A stretch of 64,000 bases of DNA from Papio anubis (Eukaryota; Chordata; Mammalia; Primates; Cercopithecidae), in contig NC_044984.1 of the NCBI RefSeq assembly GCF_008728515.1, positions 99,743,181 through 99,807,180 on the forward strand, in the 5' to 3' direction. Below are positions 56,416-64,000 of this stretch, one piece after another (positions within the stretch are counted from its first letter, which is position 1; every line of letters begins with the position of its first letter). Made by a program: the position numbers and the translations under genes. The notes under the pieces were generated by a model, which searched no databases, was not told where the DNA came from, and saw only the letters and a program-made list of their open reading frames with translations.

Positions 56416-56699
56416 ACTACTCTGAAGTGGGGAACAGGAGCAGGCATGCTGTGCTCTCAGCCAAGGCTACCAGAGAGAAACAAGGGCTCTGACCCCTCAG
56501 CCAATGTGATGTGGACTGGGGAAACTGGTTTGATTTCAGAGATAGACACTGGACATGGCAGTGCAAAGCATCCAAGGAGTGTACAAGTTGAGTTAAGCAT
56601 CCTTAATGCTATGCAGGGAGGGTGGTCTAGTATTTTTGGCCGACCACAATCTTCAGAGATTCATAGCAGATGGGAGCCCCCAGCAGACAAGCCCTGTAC

Positions 56700-56840
56700 T
56701 GAGCACTTAACGTAGATTATTTCATTCAACCTTAAAGGGAGAGAATATTACATTGACTTTATAGATAAGGAAACTGAGCCTCAGAGCAGTGAATCTAACT
56801 GCAAGCTCTTCTTAACTGCCCTGTACTGCCTTAATATTGG
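56700..56840 (-). mobile_element. MIR SINE, antisense
   Basis: tatttcattcaaccttaaag and agataaggaaactgagcctc follow reversed MIR order. Confidence 0.75.
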
Positions 56841-57099
56841 GTAAGAAGGACTTGCATTCTGGGGGAGCAGCAGTCTGAGGTCTTGGCGGGGAGTTGGCTT
56901 GGATCAAGCAGAGTGGCTCAGACTAGGGCTTGGGCCAGCTCTCCAACTCTCAGAGGACTGAAATGTAAGACAGAGGAGCGGGCTGGGGCAAGGTAGGGAT
57001 GGGACGGACCTAACTTTGGGGGTGATGCAGATGTCTCAGGGTGCATGCAGACGTTATAGGTGATGCATTCCGCACATCCAAGAACAGGAATGCAAGTCC

Positions 57100-57300
57100 T
57101 CTGAGGGTAGAGCTGTGCAGTAGTGGTTATGAGTGGACCTTGGGGCCACACAGCCCTTCTCTAAATTCCAGTCTTGCCATTTATTACTTTGCAACAGCTG
57201 AGGTGACCTTTCTGTTTCAGTGTTCTCGTCTGTAAAATGAATATGATAGCATGGCAATTATTATTATTATTATCTTTGTAGCCTCAGATATAAATATCAT
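57100..57300 (+). mobile_element. MIR SINE, sense
   Basis: gtggttatgagtggaccttg, ttgccatttattactttgca and gttctcgtctgtaaaatgaa, followed by a (TTA)n run. Confidence 0.72.
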
Positions 57301-57895
57301 CCTTAGCATAAGTAGGCTTTCCATACAAATGGAATGAAATTGAATCCAGTTGTAAGGATTGGAGAATGTAAGCTGAAACAAAGCTCTACCTGGATAAAAA
57401 GGGAGACTTCCTCAGGCATGTACTAGGGCAATGATGACAGTAAGTTAATAATTTACTTCAGGCTCACCAAAATCAGTAGTTTAGTTTTGCTGTTGGAAAC
57501 CCCAGAGATGTGTCCATTTGCTGTAAAAATGACCATCCCATACCACCATTTTGTGACCATTGGCTTTATCAATATTACAAATTATATTAGTATTAATTAA
57601 TTATGAATGAATTACTTGACTCAAGATAGAAATTGCCAAATTATTGTCCTTTCGGTGGGCACAACATATTGTATCTGTACACACAGAATAGTTTAGAACC
57701 ATTTAGTTTAATTCAGTTAAAATCAGTTATTTTGAAAATATTCTGTTTCCAGATATTCAAGCAAAATCTCAAAATAGTTTATCTGTGTAGTCCTAAGAAT
57801 TGGCACATGGAGGTTCTTCAGGGTTGGCCAGACTCATATTCTGTCTGCTTGATGACACTAGTGGGCTTTTCGTAGAGAGATAGTTTTATCCTCTG
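57301..57895. other. Unassigned AT-rich sequence
   Basis: No gene or repeat recognised. Confidence 0.5.
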
Positions 57896-57927
57896 TGTGT
57901 ATATCAAAGTTAAATTTGATATACACA
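57896..57927. repeat. Perfect 13-bp inverted repeat (hairpin)
   Basis: tgtgtatatcaaa (57896-57908) and tttgatatacaca (57915-57927) are exact reverse complements with a 6-nt loop. Confidence 0.92.
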
Positions 57928-58303
57928 AATTTTGTGATATATTGTGATCAAGGTCATCACCACTAACAGCGTTGTTAACAAATATTATTGGATGTCTGTA
58001 ATGGTTGCTATCACCTTGACTGATGAACTCTTTGAGCATTTTACTTCTCAAGAGGTGAGGTTTCTTGCAATGGGTGCCTCAGTTGAGTTCTCCAGGCAAG
58101 AGAGCTAGGGGCAGAATATATAAATCCTGCCTTCTGTTGTCTGGGGTGTGTGTGTGTGTGTGTTTGTGTGCGTGTGCATGGGTGTGTATGTGCACTAGTG
58201 ATGGAGAAATATACCTGTCCCAGGACTCAGGTTTGGTATCTACTTGAGTTGCCATCACACAGTCCTGTTATCCTGTATGACTGTGTAGATAAGCTTTCAT
58301 GAG
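57928..58303. other. Unassigned sequence with a (GT)n tract
   Basis: 58145-58192 is a (GT)n microsatellite with interruptions. No gene. Confidence 0.55.
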
Positions 58304-58318
58304 GAGCCTAGGCATTTT
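58303..58318. repeat. Target-site duplication of the KLK13 retrocopy, left copy
   Basis: ggagcctaggcatttt, directly followed by the T-run that is the retrocopy's poly(A) tail. It matches 59201-59216 at 15 of 16 bases. Confidence 0.93.
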
Positions 58319-59200
58319 TTTTTTTTTTTTTTTTTAACATTTCTCAACTTTTATTGTGGGCCCTTCAACCATTTTTGCTGCTGGGTTTCATATTTTCGGA
58401 CTGTTTCACGGATCCACAGGACATATCTTGAGACATGGTGTAGACACCAGGCTGATCAGGCTGCCCACATGGGAAGTCTCCCCAGGAGATGGTGCCATAC
58501 AGTGTTCTGTTACAGACCAGGGGGCCCCCAGAGTCACCCTCACGGGAGTCTTTGCCACCCTCTTTTGTGCTGGCACACAACATGTTGTCAGTGATCTTTC
58601 CTGGGTAGACTTGATGACACTCCTCATCTGAGCCAAGTTGGATGTTGGCACATTGTAGAGTTTTGGAGTAATTCACCTGGGGGCTGGTGGTGGTGCCCCC
58701 GCCAGACACCTGACAGGTGGTGCCAGGGGTTAGGTAGTTGTTGTGGGAAAGGGGCAGGGTTTGGATGTAGCCTGTGAGCTGGGCCAGGGACTGCAGCTCC
58801 AGAAGCATGACGTCATGGTCGTGGTTCGAGTGGGTGGGGCTTCTCCGGTATGCAGGGTGGGGGATAGAGTGGACAACTTCCCTCACCTGCTCACCAGCTT
58901 CCACACGCCCTAGGGCATGCTTGCCTAGGTAAACTTTGAGCCCATCATTCAGACAGTGTGCGGCAGTGAGGACCCTTTTGGGGTGGACCAGAACTCCTCC
59001 ACAGAGTAGGCCCCCTTGCACTAGTAGGGCTGCCTGCCAGGGCTAAGACTGGGGGAAGCAGGTGTAGCCGCCTGGGAGAAACCCATTGGTCCCATTGGTG
59101 TTGAGAACCTTGGAAGACTCCTGGGAGATACCTCCTGACAAGGCCGCGGTCAGGGATGCGATCACTAGGGCCAGGGGCCACATGGCTCCAGGATCGGGAG
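58319..59200 (-). pseudogene. KLK13P: Processed KLK13 (kallikrein 13) pseudogene
   Basis: Intronless retrocopy of the secreted serine protease kallikrein-related peptidase 13. The parent is a signal-peptide-bearing trypsin-fold zymogen; the assignment is by close residue-level resemblance to human KLK13. The Met codon lies at 59181-59183 (MWPLALVIASLTAALSGG signal). Codon 47 is TAG (59043-59045) where the parent has Gln. The frame then stays open through His76 in LTAAHC (58956-58958), Asp124 in HDHDVMLL (58812-58814) and Ser218 in GDSGGP (58530-58532). Other damage: Trp162 to Gly in VSGWG, the Cys before EGDSGG to Arg, and a 1-bp deletion near 58437-58442 that shifts the last 30 or so codons. 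The parent's five coding exons are fused, and a poly(A) tail and target duplications are present. Only 18 bp of 5' leader precede the Met, and no promoter is evident, so it is presumably inactive. The symbol is descriptive, not an official name. Confidence 0.95.
58350..58355 (-). terminator. Retained AATAAA polyadenylation signal of the KLK13 retrocopy
   Basis: Read on the minus strand as CAATAAAAG, about 14 nt before the tail. In the parental frame the stop codon TAA overlaps this signal, so the copied 3' UTR is extremely short. Confidence 0.85.
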
Positions 59201-59216
59201 GGAGCCTTGGCATTTT
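59201..59216. repeat. Target-site duplication of the KLK13 retrocopy, right copy
   Basis: ggagccttggcatttt, followed by aaag. The ttttaa at 59213-59218 is the preferred L1 endonuclease nick site (TTTT/AA), and the duplication ends exactly at the nick. Confidence 0.93.
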
Positions 59217-59959
59217 AAAGTCACATTCACTGGTAGGATGACCCAAAGAAGCAATGCCCCAGTACTGACTTCTGATCCCCTGTCTGAGAACCAGAGTCCT
59301 GTCCTGAGATGGAGTATCAACTATGGAACACTGGTTTCCTGTGTTAGTCACCAAGTCATAGCTCACTTTCTTGGCGTGCCCTGTTTTGCCTATAGGGGAC
59401 CTACTCTTGTGTCTCTGAAGCTCAATGTTCCTTTTTCCGTCTCCCCAGTTTGTGCATCATGAGTTCCAGTTAATAAGGCAAACATTGCCTTTGGCTTCTT
59501 TACAGGGCCTTCTGGTGCTCTCTCTTGTCTGGTTCTACTCTCCTTCCTGGGCATATGGGATAACTTTGTTTCCCAGGCACTTTGTACTCAGGTGTGCCAC
59601 AGATTAGTTCTAACCAATGAAATGTGAATGACACCAATACATGTCACTCATAGGCCAAAATATTTAAGAGCCAGTGTACCATCATCTAAATTCTTTCTCC
59701 TCCCTCAACATGTAGTAAGTGCTCAGAAAATGACAACCATTGGGATTATGATGCAATGGAGAAATGTGAAGACATTCCTTGCTAAAGGGATGGCTTGAGA
59801 AAATATCTGGAAGCAAGAATAGGGTTATTTGTTGCCTATTTAGAGAATGGAAAAAGATCAACTTAAATAGAGCAGAAGAGTGAGCAAAGTAGAAGGGAAT
59901 GATGTTGAGAGTGTCTAGAACCATGAACTTGGGTTGGATTACTACCCTTCCCCCATTAG
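59217..59959. other. Unassigned sequence, weak old-LTR flavour
   Basis: 59570-59700 (cagattagttctaaccaatg ...) resembles the middle of an old MLT1-type LTR but is not assignable. No gene. Confidence 0.4.
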
Positions 59960-60110
59960 CTGTATGTCCTTGGACAAGTTAGTTAGCCTCTCCAAGGATT
60001 GGGTTCTTCATCTGTGATGTGAGGGGAATATATGATACATACAGAGTATTTTGAGTACTAATATGGCAAAATTGCTTTATAAGCCAAACAATGTTAAAAC
60101 AAACTAAACA
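59960..60110 (+). mobile_element. MIR SINE, sense
   Basis: attagctgtatgtccttgga, caagttagttagcctctcca and gttcttcatctgtgatgtg follow MIR order. Confidence 0.75.
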
Positions 60111-61690
60111 ACACCTCTCCATTACATTTTATAACATTGTAGAAGGATGAGTATGAATTTTGCCTCAAATTAGCCCATTCCTTTCATCCATCAAGGCATC
60201 CTTTCATCCATCCATCAACAATATTTGAATACTCACTACATATGAAGCACTGCAAGCAATGGTGAGTCTTGATAGAGAGAGAAAGACAGAGAGAGAGAGA
60301 ATGAGTGAGAGCACATGTGTGCTTATGTATGTATTAGGTTGACCTGTTAGATTGAACTGTCTCAGTTTTCCTGGAACTGAGGAGTTTCCTGAGACATGGG
60401 ACTTTCATGCTCAATCCAGGAAAGTCCTAGGCAAATTGGGATAAAATGGTTATGTGAGTGTGCGTGTGTGTGTGTGTATGTGTGTGTGTGTGTGCTGATA
60501 CTTTGAGAAATTTTGGCACTGAGATATAGGATGATTTTGCAACAGGGAGAAACTAAAGACAGTTCATTAGGAGAATATTTCAGTAGTTTCAGTATGAGGT
60601 GATGAAGCCTAAATGGGGAGACTGGGAGAGGCAGGAATGGAAAAGAGGTTGACAGCCATCAGTGATGTTTTAAAGCAAAATTCATCAGGGTCTCCAAATG
60701 GATCAGAAGCATTCCAGACGATTGCTTATGTCTGCTTATTGCATCGAAGTGAACCATTTGTTAGCCATCGAAAGGTATTAAAGTGATACATGGTTTCAAA
60801 AGTTCCTAAAGGTATGCTAAATAATTTAAAAACTAAGTTCCAATTTTCTCTCTCATTCAAGGTTTTTGGGAAAGAAGATGGGTTGGGAATGGGAGGGGTT
60901 GGGGAGGAGAGTAGAGCCCTGGAGGAATGATTAGTACCCTGTGTTCCTCGGCCAATCCCAGCTGTGCTGATCCCTGCCTGGAGCAACAGGACACAGAGCC
61001 CTTGCCAGGATGCTGCTCTGTTCTCACTAATGGTAGCAGAGAGGCGGAGATGGGCAGGCCGCATGTCATGTCCCTGCCCTCCCCTTTACTCCACAAAGCC
61101 TGGCTATTCTAGGCTGTATCTGAGCATCAGACTTCAGCGCAGGATCGAGGATAACTAACAGGGAGGCCCTTTGAAATTGTGTGCTAATTATTATTAATAA
61201 TATTCCCACCCTAGGAAAAAGCCCTCAGGGAGTTAAAACTCTTTACGTGCTGTTGGGCTCAATGGGAATCCCCATTTCCTAACATTAACCCTTTGTCCCA
61301 GGTAAGGCCTCTCTGAGTACATACTTCTTCTGTTGTGTTCTCTATGTCCAACTTTCAGAAAACTTCTGCTCACATGAGCAATCCTTCCTTTCCAAGTGGA
61401 CCACTTCCTTTGTCTGAATTATTGAAAGAAATTGCCCTGGAGCATTGCTGCAGTGGTAAGTCCACAGTTGCCCTCAGGTATTGTGTTTTTAGCACAGCCT
61501 GGGGAAGAGTGGGGTGTGGTAGGGCTGGTTGAGTCTTAATACTCTAAGCCCCATGGTGAAGTCCATGGTGGTCCTCGGCACCCACAGGAAGTATAGTTGG
61601 AGGTCCCCACACCAGTGTGAGTTGTAGCCTAGGCTCTTATATTCTTCTGATTTTCCAGTTAGTAATTGTTGGAACCCTCCCACCTCAAAC
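60111..61690. other. Unassigned sequence with GA and TG microsatellites
   Basis: 60273-60308 is a (GA)n-rich tract and 60452-60494 a (TG)n tract. 60355-60440 resembles a decayed DNA-transposon fragment I cannot name. No coding frame has support. Confidence 0.5.
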
Positions 61691-61740
61691 ACCACATACA
61701 CACCCAACACACACGCGCGCGCACACACACACACACCCTT
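61691..61740. repeat. (CA)n tract with embedded (CG)n
   Basis: 61707-61736 is 30 bp of unbroken purine-pyrimidine alternation containing acgcgcgcgca, flanked by further CA units. Confidence 0.92.
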
Positions 61741-61862
61741 CCCAAGAACCAATGCAAATTCTCAATTATAGTATAGTCAAATCTCAAATGGTAGCAAAGC
61801 ATCTTTCCCATGATGAAGTTCCTGCCCATTTTCCTTGACTGGCTTTCAAATGATATGCTTTC

Positions 61863-61933
61863 AAAGCATAATCAGGAAAAGATAAGGCTTCATGAATGGT
61901 CTGCAGGACTATTTCTGGTGATCTTCAAATTAT
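61863..61933. repeat. 71-bp dispersed direct repeat, copy 1
   Basis: Begins aaagcataatcaggaaaag. About 90% identical to 63090-63160, same orientation, 1.2 kb apart. Confidence 0.88.
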
Positions 61934-61943
61934 GCTCCCATCT

Positions 61944-62239
61944 GCCAGGTGCAGTGGCTCACACCTGTAATCCTAGCACTTTGGGAGGCTGAGCGGGGCA
62001 GATCACTTGAGGTCAGGAGTTTGAGACCAGCCTGGCCAACATGGTGAAATGATGTCTCTCCTAAAAATACAAAAATTAGCTGGGCGTGGGAGCATGTGCT
62101 TGTAATCCCAGCTACTCAGGAGGCTGAGGCAGGAGAATCGCTTGAACCCAGGAGGTGGAGGTTGCAGTGAGCTGAGATCGTGCCACTGCACTCCAGCCTG
62201 AGTGACAGAGCAAGACTCTGTCTCAAAAAAGAGAAACAG
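61944..62239 (+). mobile_element. Alu SINE (AluS-like), sense
   Basis: Alu from gccaggtgcagtggctcac to a short interrupted A tail. Perfect 13-bp duplications aaattatgctccc at 61927-61939 and 62240-62252. Confidence 0.95.
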
Positions 62240-62252
62240 AAATTATGCTCCC

Positions 62253-63089
62253 TCAAGCCTACTGGAAATAAAAAAAACATATGCCATCCTGAGCTTCACA
62301 AAGACCCAGGGGAAGCTTTGGAATTACCATTAACAAGAGCCCAGTTATATTCTTAGGGGCCATTTTCTTCCTCTCTTTCTGGAAAAGGAAGCTGATTATG
62401 TTCATTTCTCCAGCTACATAACTGGGTCCATTCACCTTTATAATCTTTATGCATATCTGATTGCAAAGAATCACAGTACTAGTCTTATTAGACACTTAGG
62501 TGTTTAGGCTTATGTTAATCATTCTTAACCTGACATAATTCCCCTAAGCCTATTAAAATGGTAACTTATGTGGCTTTAAGTTTACCAACACAATAGTTCA
62601 TCTAAGTTTCAAACAACAACAAGAAAAACAATAATGATGTTCAGAGAAATGGACTCTTAATGTCTCTCAGCTAGTAAATGATTATTGATTGGGAATAATT
62701 GATCAAACACTTTTGCAAGTATCCTAAGAACCATTCTCTGTTTAACCTAGAGCAAAGAGCTTCCTATTCTTCTTGGAGCAAATAACAATTATTTTGCAAA
62801 CAAGATTAGAGAAGATTTAAAAATGGGAAAATGGTTGCGTTGGAATTTGTTTTTTATTTTCTGCTCCATGAGACACTCCCCCTTCCCCTGCACTATTCAA
62901 TCTGTAAGTCAGAAAGAGAGTTCAGCTTGCTGATCTGTGAGTTATTGAAGTTTTGGCTTAGAAAGGAAATCTGATCTCTGTCTAAGTGGCACTAATGTGT
63001 GGGCTGAGAGCTGCTACTGTAAATTCAGCAAGGGATTCATTAATGCTGTGAGCCTTCTGGAGCACTGTAGATGGGTGACCTCTGAAATA
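62253..63089. other. Unassigned AT-rich sequence
   Basis: No gene or repeat recognised. Confidence 0.5.
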
Positions 63090-63160
63090 AAAGCATAATA
63101 AGAAAAAGATAAGGCTTCATGCATGATCTGCAAGACTGTTTCTGGTGATCTTCAAGATAT
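63090..63160. repeat. 71-bp dispersed direct repeat, copy 2
   Basis: Begins aaagcataataagaaaaag and ends tgatcttcaagatat. The partner is 61863-61933. Confidence 0.88.
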
Positions 63161-63654
63161 CTTAAGTCAGGACTACTTAGGGCTAGAAAGCCAGGAATTG
63201 GGGGTTGGAGGGAGGGGCGGGGGAAGACCACCCAAAGTTTCAATGATATCATACAATTGATTCTTGGCTTTTTAAAACTCTTTGGAAAGTCTCTCTCTTT
63301 TTTTTCTCATTCTCACACTATTTTCTTTGCTGAGAAAAACAGAGTGCTGTTTTTGACATTTTGATGATGTAGTCAACAAAGCTTGTAAATTGCTTATGGG
63401 AAGACATGGCTGGAAAATACCAGTTAGAATCCTACAGGGAGACCCAGTTGTTGGGGTGTCAGGCAGCTTTGTCAGATTCTGACTTTGACATGGGTTATGG
63501 GGTTGGGGATGTAGAGGGACAATGGGGCTGCCAGAGTAGCCTTCTTGGAGTTTCCTCTCATGATATCAAAGCTCCCCTGACCACAGGATATATTGTTTTT
63601 ATTGCAAATTGACTTTGTGAGTTTGAATTTCAAGTCAACTAAGCCATGCACCCT
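63161..63654. other. Unassigned sequence
   Basis: No gene or repeat recognised. A 68-codon plus frame at 63406-63612 has no domain. Confidence 0.5.
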
Positions 63655-64000
63655 TTAACAAAGGGGATACATTCTGAGAAATGTGTTGTTAGGTGATTTG
63701 ATTTGTTGTGCAAACATAATAGAGTGCATTTACACAGACATAGATGGTATAGTCTAGTCTATTATACACCTAGGCTATATGATATGGCCTATTGCTCGTA
63801 GGCCACAAATCTGTAGAGCATATTACTGTATTGGACACTATAGGCAACTGTAACACAATAGTAAGTATTTGTGTATGTAAACATAGAAAAGGTAAAGTAA
63901 AAATACAGTATAAACGATAAAAATTATACACCTGTTTAGGGCATTCCCCATGAATAGAGCTTGCAGGACTGGAAATTGCTCTGGGTGAGTCAATGAGTGA
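63655..64000. mobile_element. Interspersed repeat, family not named, runs off the window
   Basis: ggggatacattctgagaaat, gatggtatagtctagtctat, cacctaggctatatgatatg and tgtaacacaatagtaagta are phrases of a common primate interspersed repeat that I recognise but cannot name with confidence. It continues beyond 64000. Confidence 0.6.

Noticed and set aside
58356..58631. 91-codon plus-strand frame over the kallikrein retrocopy
   Set aside because: It is the shadow of the minus-strand KLK13 sequence in another frame.
58365..59021. Calling the 218-codon frame a functional serine protease gene
   Set aside because: It starts at an internal Met after a premature stop, lacks the signal peptide, lost a conserved Trp and Cys, and ends in a shifted frame. 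The hallmarks are those of a processed pseudogene.
1..64000. CRISPR arrays, operons, prokaryotic genes, tRNA, rRNA or snRNA genes
   Set aside because: No evenly spaced repeat-spacer pattern, no tRNA cloverleaf beyond tRNA-derived MIRs, and no U6, 5S or 7SK-type text was seen. The window is primate nuclear DNA throughout, apart from the odd block at 43215-43400.

Overview
This is primate nuclear DNA with no intact protein-coding gene that I can support. It is built like ordinary intergenic or intronic primate DNA: about two dozen Alu elements in both orientations, L1 and L2 LINE fragments, MIR SINEs, MaLR/ERVL/ERVK LTRs, hAT and mariner DNA-transposon relics, and microsatellites. The Alu at 37211-37506 carries variants (for example ccggccactgcactcc near its 3' end) that I associate with the AluYR-type subfamilies of Old World monkeys. 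A second Alu at 43591-43889 carries one of the same variants. A macaque, baboon or other cercopithecid is therefore more likely than human. A run of exactly 100 N at 16627-16726 marks a draft-assembly gap.

Layout. 1-8 kb: old LINE-like pieces, Alus and an antisense L2. 8.5-11.6 kb: a long sense L2 split by a 920-bp solo ERVK-type LTR with perfect 6-bp target-site duplications (TSDs). 11.7-15.4 kb: Alus, a MIR and an MLT1 LTR. 15.9-16.9 kb: about 1 kb of pure polypyrimidine microsatellite with the assembly gap, grown from an Alu tail. 17-30 kb: Alus, MaLR LTRs, MIRs, an L1 ORF2 piece and a possible decayed retrocopy cut by an MST/THE1 LTR. 30-39 kb: MIRs, a rearranged MADE1 mariner element with a miR-548-like arm, a young L1 3' end, an MST LTR lodged in an Alu, the monkey-type AluY inside an MLT1 LTR, and a MER1-type hAT element with its own nested Alu. 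39-43 kb: MIRs and unassigned sequence. 43.2-44.0 kb: a strange CpG/TCGA-rich block followed by garbled nested Alus, probably an assembly fault. 44-48 kb: nested L1s and a 5'-truncated L1 with a 21-bp TSD and an internal templated inversion. 48-58 kb: MIRs, Alus, a TRTAG pentamer array and MER5A. 58.3-59.2 kb: a processed pseudogene of kallikrein 13 (KLK13). 59-64 kb: MIR, a Z-DNA-prone CA/CG tract, an Alu, a duplicated 71-bp segment and an unnamed interspersed repeat.

The clearest gene-derived feature is the KLK13 retrocopy on the minus strand: intronless, near full length, poly(A)-tailed, flanked by 16-bp TSDs at a TTTT/AA L1-endonuclease site. One in-frame stop and one frameshift disable it, although all three catalytic-triad codons survive. 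Nothing here looks like a multi-gene system. The most useful second looks are the retrocopy, the MADE1 rearrangement, the templated hairpin in L1 and the anomalous 43.2-kb block. Repeat family names come from recognising consensus phrases by eye, so subfamily names are provisional.
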